From assembly GCF_002217285.1 (NCBI RefSeq), contig NZ_MUGW01000008.1, positions 101,036 through 165,035 on the forward strand: 64,000 nt of DNA, read 5' to 3'. The notes below the pieces were generated by a model. It saw only the letters and a list, made by a program, of their open reading frames with translations, ran no database searches and had not been told where the DNA came from. Below, in pieces: positions 54,833 to 63,868 of the stretch (positions are counted from its first letter, which is position 1; the number at the start of each line of letters is the position of its first letter). The stretch is from Flavobacterium hercynium (GTDB taxonomy: Bacteria; Bacteroidota; Bacteroidia; Flavobacteriales; Flavobacteriaceae). Both the position numbers and the translations under genes were made by a program.

Positions 54833-55825
54833 ATGAATACTATCATATCCGGCTTTGGACATATTTTACCCACACGAATTATAGACAATAAAACGATCGT
54901 GAGCTGGATAAATACAACAGAAGAATTTATTGAAGAGCGAACAGGGGTTCATACCAGACATCATATTTCTGAAACAGAAAGTACGAGTATGCTTATGGCA
55001 AATGCCTGTTATGATGCTATTCAAAAATCAGGACTTTCTGCGGCAGATATTGATATGTTAATTGTCAATACATTAAGTCCTGACTATCATGATCCGTCGC
55101 AAGCGTGTTTAGTACAATCTTTATTATTCTTAAAAGGTAATATTCCTGTGTTTGATATTAGGGCACAATGTAGCGGACTTATTTACGGAATGACAATCGC
55201 CGAGCAGTTTATTTCGACAGGAAAATACAAGAATATCCTCGTTTGCTGTGGAGAAGTTTTGTCAAAAAGAATGGACTATTCTGATGAAGGCAGAAACCTG
55301 TCTATTTTGTTAGGAGACGGTGCGGGTGCAGTTGTATTGAGCGCCTCTGAAAAAAAAAATAAAGGAATTCTGGATTCTTCAATTCATGCCGATGGGAACT
55401 ATTTTCAACTGCTTTGGACAGAAAGTCCCGGAACCGCAGGAAAGACATTTAATGGCGATGAGGATACGTGTTCTTATTTTCGAATGAATGGAAAAAACAT
55501 GTTTCGTCATGCTGTAGAAAAACTGATAGAAATAACGCTTCAGACTTTAGAAAAAAACAAACTGACTATTGAAGATATAGATGTAATTATTCCGCATCAG
55601 CCTAATATGAGAATTTTGGACGCTTTGATTGAGAACCTAAAGATTCCAAGAGATAAAGTCAGAATAAATGTAGATAGATATGGAAATATAGCTTCGGGCT
55701 CTCTACCTATTACGCTAAGTGAATATATGGCAGAAGTTCCGCAAGAAGAACGGGAAGGAAAACTGGCTCTGATTATTGGGTATGGTTCAGGGGCAACCTG
55801 GGGAAGCATTTTATATAAATTCTAA
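54833..55825 (+). CDS. pqsD: PqsD-like KAS III
   Basis: 330 aa; PqsD has 337. The complete KAS III triad is present: C113 (RAQCSGLIYG), H255 (PHQPNM) and N285 (YGNIASGS). In PqsD they are C112, H257 and N287. The enzyme would take the aryl group from aryl-CoA and condense it with malonyl-CoA or malonyl-ACP to give 2-aminobenzoylacetyl-thioester. Its closeness to FabH means a general starter role is possible. It lies directly before the pqsE-like gene, as in the Pseudomonas operon. Confidence 0.82.
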   Translation: MNTIISGFGHILPTRIIDNKTIVSWINTTEEFIEERTGVHTRHHISETESTSMLMANACYDAIQKSGLSAADIDMLIVNTLSPDYHDPSQACLVQSLLFLKGNIPVFDIRAQCSGLIYGMTIAEQFISTGKYKNILVCCGEVLSKRMDYSDEGRNLSILLGDGAGAVVLSASEKKNKGILDSSIHADGNYFQLLWTESPGTAGKTFNGDEDTCSYFRMNGKNMFRHAVEKLIEITLQTLEKNKLTIEDIDVIIPHQPNMRILDALIENLKIPRDKVRINVDRYGNIASGSLPITLSEYMAEVPQEEREGKLALIIGYGSGATWGSILYKF

Positions 55826-55837
55826 AAAGAAAAAATT

Positions 55838-56716
55838 ATGTGGATCAACAAAGTAGGCACAGTACAAGATCATTTTGCCATTTTAGGGACACCCTCCAAT
55901 CCTGTATATCTCATCAAGGGGGATGATGAATATGCATTGGTAGAAGGAGGGTTAACCCGAGATGTAGCAATAGTAATATCACAACTAAAACATCATGTTT
56001 CAGATTTATCACTGATAAAGCATTGGTTTATTACGCATTCACATTACGATCATTGTGGAGCGATAGAATCTATTTATCCTTATTTGGAAAATGTACAATT
56101 ATATGCTTCTGAAGATGCAGTAAAAAATTTCCGAAATGAAAAGTATGTAAAAAAGATACGCCAGTTAAATGCTGTGATATTTGATAAAGACATTATTGAG
56201 TTTCCATCAGATCTGCAGGAAATTCCTTTTGTAATTGTAAAGGACAATCAACCAATAGAAACCAGTATAGGAACATGGGAGATTATCTATACACCGGGAC
56301 ACAGTTCATGTTCTACAAGTTTGTATCATAAAGAAAGCAATATTCTTTTTGTTTCAGATTCGTTAGGAGAAAAAATTGACGAAAAAAAGTGGTTTCCACT
56401 GGCATTCGATCATGTAGGGAAATTTATTGACAGTATTAATAAACTGAGTTCTTTAAAACCTGATGTAATAGCACTGGGACACAACGGAGTACTTACAGAT
56501 TCTGATGCAGAAATGGCAGCCGTTCATAGCTTACGGGGTTATGATGAATTCGTAAAGCTTATTTCGGATCTCAAGAATAAATTATCATTGGAACAATTGG
56601 TCGATATGATTACCAAAAAATACAAAAAAATGGATCATTCTTTTATTCCGGATAATGTATACAGAAAGAGTATAGAAGTATTACTGCACAACCTGCAAAC
56701 AGAGGCATTTATCTAA
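55838..56716 (+). CDS. pqsE: PqsE-like metallo-beta-lactamase-fold hydrolase
   Basis: 292 aa; PqsE has 301. Dimetal ligands H67, H69, D71 and H72 (THSHYDHCG), H155 (TPGHSS), D174 (VSDSLG) and H215 (ALGHNG) match the PqsE set (69, 71, 73, 74, 159, 178, 221) in order and spacing. PqsE hydrolyses 2-aminobenzoylacetyl-CoA to the free acid. C-terminal helices (about 225-290) follow the core, as in PqsE. In Pseudomonas PqsE also works with RhlR; no such partner is seen here. Confidence 0.82.
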   Translation: MWINKVGTVQDHFAILGTPSNPVYLIKGDDEYALVEGGLTRDVAIVISQLKHHVSDLSLIKHWFITHSHYDHCGAIESIYPYLENVQLYASEDAVKNFRNEKYVKKIRQLNAVIFDKDIIEFPSDLQEIPFVIVKDNQPIETSIGTWEIIYTPGHSSCSTSLYHKESNILFVSDSLGEKIDEKKWFPLAFDHVGKFIDSINKLSSLKPDVIALGHNGVLTDSDAEMAAVHSLRGYDEFVKLISDLKNKLSLEQLVDMITKKYKKMDHSFIPDNVYRKSIEVLLHNLQTEAFI

Positions 56717-56781
56717 ATAGCGGAGTTGAAAACAAGGAGAACATCGTATAGTTTCCTTAAAATAATATTTAATTTTTTAAT

Positions 56782-57537
56782 ATGCTTATTGATTTAACAG
56801 ACAAACATTTTTTGGTTACAGGAGGAGGAAGAGGAATAGGGAAGGCAATTGTTTTGCAACTGCTTTCAGCAGGAGCTTCGGTGTCGTTTACATATAATTA
56901 CGGAAAAGAAACTGCAATGTTTTTTTTACAGGAATTATTGCAACAGTTTCCCGGAAAAGCGGCTTTATATCAGGCAGATGTTAAGGACGAAGAGCAGTCT
57001 AAAGCCTTGGTTTCAGAAATAGAAAAATCACCTTTAGGTTCTTTATACGGATTGGTAAATAATGCGGGTATTACGGCAGATGCTCCTTTTTTTAGCATGA
57101 CAACTGCAATGTGGAAAGATGTAATGGATACCAATCTCAATGGAACCTACTTTCTTTCTAAAGCGGTCATAAAAGCATTCATCAGAAAGAAAAATTCAAA
57201 AATCATTAATGTATCATCTGTTTCCGGAATAAGAGGTGCAGTAGGACAAGCCAATTATGGCGCAACCAAAGCGGCAATAATTTCATTAACCAAAACACTT
57301 GCAATGGAATTTGCCAAATTTAATTTGCAGGTAAACGCAGTAGCACCTGGATTTATTGATACGGAAATGGTAGCAAAAATGAATGAACAGGATAAAAAGA
57401 AGATAGACCAGATGATTCCAATGAAGCGAATGGGAACTACAGCTGAGGTAGCAAATTTGGTAGTATTTCTATGTTCTGAAAACAGCAATTACATTACAGG
57501 CCAGACCTTCGTCATTGATGGAGGATTAACATTATAA
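56782..57537 (+). CDS. fabG: 3-oxoacyl-ACP reductase (FabG type)
   Basis: 251-aa short-chain dehydrogenase. Cofactor loop [14 protein letters not shown] at 93-96, and catalytic N119, S146, Y159 and K163 (NYGATKA). It reduces the beta-keto group of an ACP-bound chain with NADPH. It is the KR of the local chain-building set, 10 bp before the KS. Confidence 0.92.
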   Translation: MLIDLTDKHFLVTGGGRGIGKAIVLQLLSAGASVSFTYNYGKETAMFFLQELLQQFPGKAALYQADVKDEEQSKALVSEIEKSPLGSLYGLVNNAGITADAPFFSMTTAMWKDVMDTNLNGTYFLSKAVIKAFIRKKNSKIINVSSVSGIRGAVGQANYGATKAAIISLTKTLAMEFAKFNLQVNAVAPGFIDTEMVAKMNEQDKKKIDQMIPMKRMGTTAEVANLVVFLCSENSNYITGQTFVIDGGLTL

Positions 57538-57547
57538 GAAATCAAAA

Positions 57548-58801
57548 ATGCGAGAAATGAAAAGAGTTGTGGTAACAGGAATGGGAATTGTAAGTCCATT
57601 GTCCTGTAATAAAGAAATCTTTTGGGAAAAATTACTCAACGGACAAAGTGCTGTCAGAGATTTAACGAAGCTGGACCCTTCTAGTTACAAAGGAACTACA
57701 AGATCTGCAGAAGTGCATCTTGAAAATGAATATAGAAATACAGAAGTACTGGATTATTTTAAGCCTTACGGGAAAGCGGTTAGTTACGCTGCGGCTGCAG
57801 TAGATATGGGATTGAAAGATGCAGGACTTGAAGAAAGAATTACCCATAAAAATAATTACGGTATTATATTAGGAACGACAAATGGTAATCAGGATATAGT
57901 AGAAAGAATCGTAGATGAGTGGAATCTCGAAATGAAACATGACACGCTTAATTCCACTGCTGCAAAAAACCTTACTTACTTCAGACCCATTGAGCTTAGT
58001 GCAAGTATTGCTAAGTTTTACAATTTAGGAGGTACCAATATGGTAATTCCTACTGCTTGTGCAGCTGGTAACTATGCCATTGGAACAGCCAGCTCCATGA
58101 TAAGAGAAGGACGTTCTCCTATCATGATCGCAGGAGGAGCTGACCCGTTTACCCGTTCCTGTTATACCGTGTTTTATCGCTTGGGAGCAATGGCAAAAAA
58201 TGATTGCCGACCATTTGATGAGGACAGAACCGGAATGGTCGTGGGAGAAGGAGCAGCTGTTTTAATTTTAGAGGAACTCGAACATGCTTTGGCAAGAGGA
58301 GCTAAAATCTATGGAGAAATAAAAGGTTACGGATTGGCTTGCGATGCTTATGATCCAACAGCACCTGATCCGGAAGGTTCAGGAGCCACATTATCAATGA
58401 ACAATGCTTTGAATGCCAGTAATATTGATATCGATAGTATTACTTATGTAAGTGCACACGGAACAGGAACTAAAGCCAACGATGCTCATGAGGTAAAGGC
58501 GATGAGCAATGTTTTTGGAAAGAAAATAGACAGCTTGTATGTCAACGGAATAAAATCTATGCTTGGGCATTGTATGGGTGCAGCAAGTGCTATCGAAGGC
58601 ATTTCGGCATTACTATCCTTATACAATCAGCAAGTTCCCAGAAATTACAATACAGATAAAATAGACGAGTCATTTAATAAAACGTTTCATATACAGCCCA
58701 GTTCGAAAATAGAAAATAACGTAGAAAATGTGCTTAGTAACTCATTTGCATTTGGCGGTAACATTTGCAGCGTAATATTTAGTAAATATGAAAAAAAATA
58801 A
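57548..58801 (+). CDS. Beta-ketoacyl synthase (FabF/KS-alpha type)
   Basis: 417 aa. The Cys-His-His triad is intact: C171 (PTACAAGNYA), H304 (SAHGTGTKANDA) and H341 (LGHCMGAAS). It elongates ACP-bound chains with malonyl-ACP. An alternative start is the ATG at 57557. It overlaps the next gene, a KS-like protein without the two His, by 14 bp; this coupled KS/CLF pair is the mark of type II polyketide synthases, including those for polyenes. Confidence 0.92.
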   Translation: MREMKRVVVTGMGIVSPLSCNKEIFWEKLLNGQSAVRDLTKLDPSSYKGTTRSAEVHLENEYRNTEVLDYFKPYGKAVSYAAAAVDMGLKDAGLEERITHKNNYGIILGTTNGNQDIVERIVDEWNLEMKHDTLNSTAAKNLTYFRPIELSASIAKFYNLGGTNMVIPTACAAGNYAIGTASSMIREGRSPIMIAGGADPFTRSCYTVFYRLGAMAKNDCRPFDEDRTGMVVGEGAAVLILEELEHALARGAKIYGEIKGYGLACDAYDPTAPDPEGSGATLSMNNALNASNIDIDSITYVSAHGTGTKANDAHEVKAMSNVFGKKIDSLYVNGIKSMLGHCMGAASAIEGISALLSLYNQQVPRNYNTDKIDESFNKTFHIQPSSKIENNVENVLSNSFAFGGNICSVIFSKYEKK

Positions 58802-59837
58802 TTCTTGGGACATCGATATAGCCATTTCAGAAATAGGATTTAACAGTCCGTATGGAACAGAAATAAATACGTTTTTCTCTGAAGCAGAAGCTAATCCTGT
58901 ACGTTCCCTTATTCTTGACGACCATGATCCTCAGGAATATCTAAAAGCAAAAGGACAACGTTTCCTCAACAAGGCTACTTTAATTTATTGCAACACCGCT
59001 TTTGATGCTATTCATGGTCGGAATTTGACTAAGAAAATAAAAAAAGCACCACACAGAGTTGGGTTGTACGATGGTACAGAACTTTCTAATCTCGATGATT
59101 GTTTTGTTTTTGATTTAACAGCTAAAAATCAGGGGCCTGACAGAGTAAGTCCTATGAAATCGCCAAGTACAATTGCTAATGCAGCTGCAAGTCAAATGGC
59201 AATACAGGCAGGAATAAAAGGACCAAACTTTAGTGTTTGTGCGGGTATGGCAGGCAGCTTGCAGGCATTAGATATTGCGAGTATGCATTTGAGACAAGAT
59301 ATGATCGATTACGGTGTCGTTGCTTCGACAGAGATACGTAATGATTATCAGAAAGCCATTCGAACCGGACACCAAAACAAATTGAATCCGTCTGCTGAGT
59401 TGGGAATTTCTATGATTTTAGAACATTTAGAGTCGGTAGAAGAGGATGGAAGAATGCCTTTGGCTATCCTAAAAAAAATGTATTCTGAAACACATACCGA
59501 CGAGACAACATCATTAGAAACTCATTTATATGAAATGCTTTCTGAAATAGCTGATTCATTTTATTTTGATACCGTTATTATTTCCGGAGGTTTATCTGTT
59601 ATTGACACCTCTTCTTTTGAAAATATCTTGGGAGAGAATAATCTTGATATTACGGTGCTTTATCCTGAAAGTACATTTGGAGATTTTGATAATGTGGGCG
59701 GAATGCTTGGTATTGCTTATGGTATTTCAATTTTTAACGATAAAAATGATTACAAAACAGATCATGATAACATTGTTGTTCTTTCAGTAGACAAAACAGG
59801 AACTATTATTTATGCCCTAATAGAAAGAGGAAACTAA
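58788..59837 (+). CDS. Chain-length-factor-like ketosynthase subunit
   Basis: 349 aa, shorter than a full KS. The nucleophile elbow is recognisable (GPNFSVCAGMAGSLQA, C151), but the HGTGT and GHxxGAA motifs that supply both catalytic His are gone; the C-terminal region reads FGDFDNVGGMLGIAYG. Such proteins partner an active KS and set chain length. Retaining a Cys at the elbow is unusual, as most CLFs have Gln or another residue. The role is inferred from overlap with the KS gene. Confidence 0.8.
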   Translation: MKKNNSWDIDIAISEIGFNSPYGTEINTFFSEAEANPVRSLILDDHDPQEYLKAKGQRFLNKATLIYCNTAFDAIHGRNLTKKIKKAPHRVGLYDGTELSNLDDCFVFDLTAKNQGPDRVSPMKSPSTIANAAASQMAIQAGIKGPNFSVCAGMAGSLQALDIASMHLRQDMIDYGVVASTEIRNDYQKAIRTGHQNKLNPSAELGISMILEHLESVEEDGRMPLAILKKMYSETHTDETTSLETHLYEMLSEIADSFYFDTVIISGGLSVIDTSSFENILGENNLDITVLYPESTFGDFDNVGGMLGIAYGISIFNDKNDYKTDHDNIVVLSVDKTGTIIYALIERGN

Positions 59838-59850
59838 TACATTATATTTC

Positions 59851-60333
59851 ATGCAGGTAATTTTAGAGTCTTATCAAATTTTACAAATATTAAATTATCG
59901 TTTTCCTTTTCTGTTAATAGATAAGGTAACGAATTATACCAAAGGAACAGAACTGAAGGCAATCAAAGCAGTTTCTATGGGAGAGCCGTATTTCGCTGGA
60001 CATTTTCCGGACTTTCCCATTATGCCCGGAGTGCTGATAACAGAAGCTTTAAGTCAGGCAGCTTCGCTTATGGTGGCTTTAGATGATTTAGGATGGGAAG
60101 TGGGAGATCCAATTCCGTCTGAAAAAAGAAACGTCATTGGTGTTTTAGGAAGTACACAGATTAATTTTCTAAAATCAGTACTGCCCGGGAGTTTGTTAGA
60201 ATTAGATGTCAATGTAAATTGGCGAAAAGGCCCCGCTTGTTCTATTAACGTAAAAGCATCAGTAGAAGGTGTTGTATGTGCAAAAGGAAAGATAACAGTA
60301 ATGATGGTAGATAAAAACAAACTTTTTTTATAA
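59851..60333 (+). CDS. 3-hydroxyacyl-ACP dehydratase (FabZ type)
   Basis: 160-aa hotdog-fold dehydratase. Catalytic H51 in AGHFPDFPIMPG and E65 in ITEALSQAA. It removes water to leave trans-2-enoyl-ACP. No enoyl reductase gene is in the cluster, so double bonds may remain in the chain. The thioesterase gene starts 1 bp after the stop codon. Confidence 0.9.
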   Translation: MQVILESYQILQILNYRFPFLLIDKVTNYTKGTELKAIKAVSMGEPYFAGHFPDFPIMPGVLITEALSQAASLMVALDDLGWEVGDPIPSEKRNVIGVLGSTQINFLKSVLPGSLLELDVNVNWRKGPACSINVKASVEGVVCAKGKITVMMVDKNKLFL

Positions 60334-60334
60334 G

Positions 60335-61069
60335 ATGAGTAATAATGCAATACTATTTTGTATTCCTTATGCAGGAGGTTCATCGATGTCGATTTCTAAT
60401 GTTACTCGTTTTATAAATATTGAGGGATTAGAGATTCATTGTTTGGAGTTACCGGGAAGAGGATTGAGAAGTAATGAGCCATTTGTGTCTTCAGTAGGTG
60501 AGGCGATTAGTGATCTGTGTAAAAATGTCGAAGCTAGATTGAAAAACCGTCAACAACCCGTGATATTCTGGGGACATAGTTTAGGAGCTCTTTTAGGATT
60601 GTTGATTTCACACCAATTTCAAGAAAACAATTTTAACGTTGCAGGGTTGATTGTTTCTGGTATGAAAGCACCTTTTTTCATTGAACCTACAAATACAAAA
60701 TCATTTAAAGATCAGAGAACACTGTTACTTTCGCAAATTTTGCCCATAAAAAATGAAAGAAACAGAACCTCTCTTTTGTTTCAGAGAGCTCAGAAAAAAG
60801 GATTGGAAATTATGGAGAAAGATATTGCTATCCTTGAAGATAGCAATACGATAAATTGGTCAGATGTTATTCTAAAGCAGTCATTAACTGTAATTATTGG
60901 GGAACAGGATGAATTATTTCCTACGATAGATTATTACGTAGACTGGCAACGCCATACCTCTGATAAAACAGAGTATTACTCAACGCAAGGAGGGCATTTA
61001 TTTGTTATTCAGCATCCGGAAAAATCAGCATCGATCTTAATGCGGATAATCAGTACTATATTAAACTAA
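60335..61069 (+). CDS. Type II thioesterase (alpha/beta-hydrolase)
   Basis: 244 aa of the GrsT/RifR family. Oxyanion and nucleophile motifs: CIPYAGGSS near the start, LPGRGLRS, and S82 in WGHSLGALL; Asp in GEQDELFP and His in GGHLFV complete the triad. It frees wrong or stalled acyl groups from carrier proteins, or hands over the finished chain. It is the last gene before a 109-bp gap. Confidence 0.9.
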   Translation: MSNNAILFCIPYAGGSSMSISNVTRFINIEGLEIHCLELPGRGLRSNEPFVSSVGEAISDLCKNVEARLKNRQQPVIFWGHSLGALLGLLISHQFQENNFNVAGLIVSGMKAPFFIEPTNTKSFKDQRTLLLSQILPIKNERNRTSLLFQRAQKKGLEIMEKDIAILEDSNTINWSDVILKQSLTVIIGEQDELFPTIDYYVDWQRHTSDKTEYYSTQGGHLFVIQHPEKSASILMRIISTILN

Positions 61070-61178
61070 TATCACAGAAAAGAATGCAGCATTTCTTTTT
61101 CGATATATTGCCCTTAAATTATTTCCTTATTTTATTAGGAAAAAAATAGAAGAGAGAAACAAATTTAAAACCTACAAA

Positions 61179-62336
61179 ATGAAAAATATTAATGAACTTT
61201 CGATGAGCATTGTCGGCAAGGGGATAGGCGGGCTTACATTGGCATATGCTTTGGAGCGGGCTGGATATAATAATTTTAAAATTTATGAGCAGTCAAAAAC
61301 AGCTAAAGAATTTGCGAAAGGATCAGGGATTATTTTAGCGTGCAATGCCATGCAGATAATGAAGAAATTAGGCTTGCATGATGAAATACAAAGACAGGGA
61401 CACATTTTGCAAAGGATGAATATTACCAATGAAAATTTGAAAGTGCTGTCTCGTGCTAATATTAGGCCTTTCTCTGAATTATATAATGTAAATACTGTTG
61501 CCATTCACAGAGAAAAATTGCATGACATCATTAGTTCAAAGATTAAAAGCGAAACTTTTTTGAGAAAACGATTAGATAAAATAAATGTGGAGCAGAGTCA
61601 ATTGAATATGATTTTCGAAGATGATACTCATAGGCAGTCTGATATTATTATTGGGGCAGATGGCTTGAATTCGAAGGTAAGGAATAACTGTTTTCCAGAG
61701 GTGAAATTTCGTGATGCAGGACAGATATGCTGGAGAGGAATTGCCAATGTCGAAATGACCAAATATCAACATGAACTCAATGAAATTTGGGGAAAAGGAA
61801 AACGCTTTGGATTTGTAAAAATTAATAAGCATCAGGTTTACTGGTATGCTCTCAGAAATAAAAACAATACAAACTCCAGTATTATTACAATAGATGAGCT
61901 TAATGATTTGTATAGCGATTTTCATCCGGATATTCTGGATATTATCAATAGTACAGAAGAAGAGACGATTACAACAAGGCAGGTTTTGGATTTTAAGACA
62001 CCAGTAAAATGGCATAAAAAAGGAGTATGCTTAATTGGTGATGCAGCCCATGCTATGACTCCTAATTTGGGGCAAGGAGCATGTCAGGCAATAGAAGATG
62101 CTTATATTTTATCAGAATGTTTAAAAAAATACAAAAGTGATCAGGCATTTGAAAAGTTCAACGAGATAAGAGGCAATAAAGCATCATGGATTGTAGAGCG
62201 AAGCAGAATGTTTGGTAAGATGTCACAAATTAATTATACCGCCGCAATATGGATAAGGAATGCAATCATGAGTGTTGTTCCTTCTCAATTGGCTTATAGA
62301 GATACAAAAAAAATATTAGATATTTATTCATTATGA
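61179..62336 (+). CDS. pqsH: PqsH-like FAD-dependent monooxygenase
   Basis: 385 aa; PqsH has 382. It is a group A flavin monooxygenase: GKGIGGL (13-19), IIGADGLNSKVR and LIGDAAHAMTPNLGQGA. The segment CWRGIAN...EIWGKGKRFGFVKI follows PqsH (CWR...EVWGHGKRLGF) closely. PqsH adds the 3-hydroxyl to 2-heptyl-4-quinolone to make PQS. A 109-bp gap before it allows a separate promoter, but none was recognised. The exact hydroxylation site is inferred. Confidence 0.78.
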   Translation: MKNINELSMSIVGKGIGGLTLAYALERAGYNNFKIYEQSKTAKEFAKGSGIILACNAMQIMKKLGLHDEIQRQGHILQRMNITNENLKVLSRANIRPFSELYNVNTVAIHREKLHDIISSKIKSETFLRKRLDKINVEQSQLNMIFEDDTHRQSDIIIGADGLNSKVRNNCFPEVKFRDAGQICWRGIANVEMTKYQHELNEIWGKGKRFGFVKINKHQVYWYALRNKNNTNSSIITIDELNDLYSDFHPDILDIINSTEEETITTRQVLDFKTPVKWHKKGVCLIGDAAHAMTPNLGQGACQAIEDAYILSECLKKYKSDQAFEKFNEIRGNKASWIVERSRMFGKMSQINYTAAIWIRNAIMSVVPSQLAYRDTKKILDIYSL

Positions 62337-62749
62337 ATGTAGTAACGAACATAGTTTTAACCTTGATTTTTGCTTGCATATCGATCGTCCATTTGTATTG
62401 GGCTTTTGGTGGCAACTGGGGAAAAAAAGAGACGATTCCAACCACCAAAACAGGAGCGCCTCTTTTTAACCCAGGTTTTTTGGATTGCTTTGTTGTAGCA
62501 ATGGGATTTATTTGCTTTATTTTTTTAATAAACTTTGGGCATTTAGATTTTATTCCTCAGAAAGTAAATAAGATAATAGTAATCGTCATTGCCTTAATTT
62601 TTTTAATTAGAGCGATTGGTGATTTCAAATACGTTGGATTTTTTAAAAAAATAAAAGAAAGCATGTTTGCAAGAATGGACTCCAAATACTATTCTCCTTT
62701 GTGTTTCGTTATTTTTATGCTTCTTATGGTTAAATTAGGAAGCATGTAA
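62333..62749 (+). CDS. DUF3995-family membrane protein
   Basis: 138 aa with four hydrophobic helices (about 3-23, 50-72, 80-100, 115-135). HLYWAFGGNWG in the first helix region is the DUF3995 signature. Starts 4 bp inside the PqsH-like gene, so it is translated with it. Function unknown; a membrane partner for the product or its oxidation is possible. Confidence 0.82.
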   Translation: MNVVTNIVLTLIFACISIVHLYWAFGGNWGKKETIPTTKTGAPLFNPGFLDCFVVAMGFICFIFLINFGHLDFIPQKVNKIIVIVIALIFLIRAIGDFKYVGFFKKIKESMFARMDSKYYSPLCFVIFMLLMVKLGSM

Positions 62750-62829
62750 GTAATTTAGTACTGTTATAAAATAACTGTTCTTTACTTTTCGTTATAGTTG
62801 TTTTGCACTTCAATATGTATATTCTGACG

Positions 62830-62846
62830 TCGAATTTTGAATTCGA
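62830..62846. promoter_or_regulatory. Palindromic candidate operator ahead of tetR
   Basis: 17-bp palindrome TCGAATT-TTG-AATTCGA. A second imperfect palindrome (AATAT-TCTG-ATATT) adjoins at 62847-62860. TetR regulators usually bind such sites next to their own gene. The tetR start is 139 bp downstream. The rest of 62750-62984 has no identified feature. Confidence 0.45.
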
Positions 62847-62984
62847 AATATTCTGATATTCAAATGGGTATAATTGTAGTAAAAACAATAGGAACAGCTT
62901 TATAAAACGTTGATTGTGTTTGATTATGTCAAGAAAAAATTGGAAATTGCAAAACCAAAAGCCAGTTTAATTGTATTAACAAAA

Positions 62985-63680
62985 ATGGAGAAAAAGAAAA
63001 AATCAGAAGATACTGAACAAGTAGCAGTACCTAAACAACGAAAAGTTTCTTCGGGACCACTTCGGGATAAATCCCGGACAATGGCCCGAATGGTTGAAGC
63101 AGTTGGAAAGGTAATTCAGAAAAAAGGTTATACAGGTCTTACCGCACCGAATATAGCCCTTGCAGCAGGAGTAGATAAAAAGTTAGTATGGACTTATTTT
63201 GGAGGAATAGATAATCTTATTGAGGTATTCCTGCAAAGTAAAGATTTTTTGAAAACAGGAGCAAAACCTGTTATCGACGATATGTTATCTAATCCTAATG
63301 ATGTTGGAGCTGAAGAATTTAACAAACTATTGCAAGCCCAGCTTACCACGCTAATGAAAGATAGGTATTTGCATAAAATTATTCACTGGGAGCTTGGTGA
63401 AGATAAGAAGGTATTGAGAGTCATGGCAGAAAAGCGTGAGGAAATTGGGGAAGGATTATTAAAATTAATAGATCCTCAATTTACCAATACAGATGTAAAT
63501 ATTAGAGCAATAGCAGCTCTTTTATTAGGGGGCGTATATTTTCTTACGCTGCATGCAAAAAACAACGGAAGCACTATTTGCGGAATTAATATAAATGAAG
63601 AACAAGGGCGTATAGAAATTGAGAAAACAATTCAAAGTATTGTCTATAATTCATTCGAAAAAGCTAAATCTCAAAAATAG
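62985..63680 (+). CDS. TetR/AcrR-family transcriptional regulator
   Basis: About 231 aa from ATG 62985; a TTG at 62910 would add 25 unconvincing residues. A basic Lys-rich N-tail leads into the helix-turn-helix (GYTGLTAPNIALAAGVDKKLVWTYFGG). The ligand domain follows. It lies behind the quinolone cluster in the same direction and has its own upstream palindrome, so it is the best candidate regulator. It takes the place of the LysR-type PqsR of Pseudomonas, if it controls the cluster at all. Confidence 0.85.
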   Translation: MEKKKKSEDTEQVAVPKQRKVSSGPLRDKSRTMARMVEAVGKVIQKKGYTGLTAPNIALAAGVDKKLVWTYFGGIDNLIEVFLQSKDFLKTGAKPVIDDMLSNPNDVGAEEFNKLLQAQLTTLMKDRYLHKIIHWELGEDKKVLRVMAEKREEIGEGLLKLIDPQFTNTDVNIRAIAALLLGGVYFLTLHAKNNGSTICGININEEQGRIEIEKTIQSIVYNSFEKAKSQK

Positions 63681-63710
63681 ACCGTATTCAATAAAATACA
63701 GTCAAAGTAT

Positions 63711-63738
63711 AACAGCCGGCATTTAGCGGGCTGTTTTT
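63711..63738 (+). terminator. Terminator after tetR
   Basis: 7-bp stem AACAGCC/GGCTGTT (63711-63717 with 63729-63735), extended inside by a G-G mismatch and 2 bp, then a T run. Confidence 0.75.
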
Positions 63739-63868
63739 AGTATAAACAGAAATTGGTAATCAAAATAGAACCAATTTAAACTAGTCTCTGAAACAATAAT
63801 AACCACGGTTTTATGCTAAATCTTCAAAATATATTTTGCAATCTTTGCCTAAAAAACAAAGCAATTTT

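Noticed and set aside
48501..61069. Flexirubin or aryl polyene pigment cluster
   Set aside because: KS/CLF, KR, DH, ACP and an aryl ligase are shared with such clusters, but there is no ammonia lyase, DarA/DarB pair with dialkylresorcinol logic, glycosyl- or acyltransferase, or outer-membrane lipoprotein set. The PqsB/C/D/E/H-like genes fit a quinolone pathway better.
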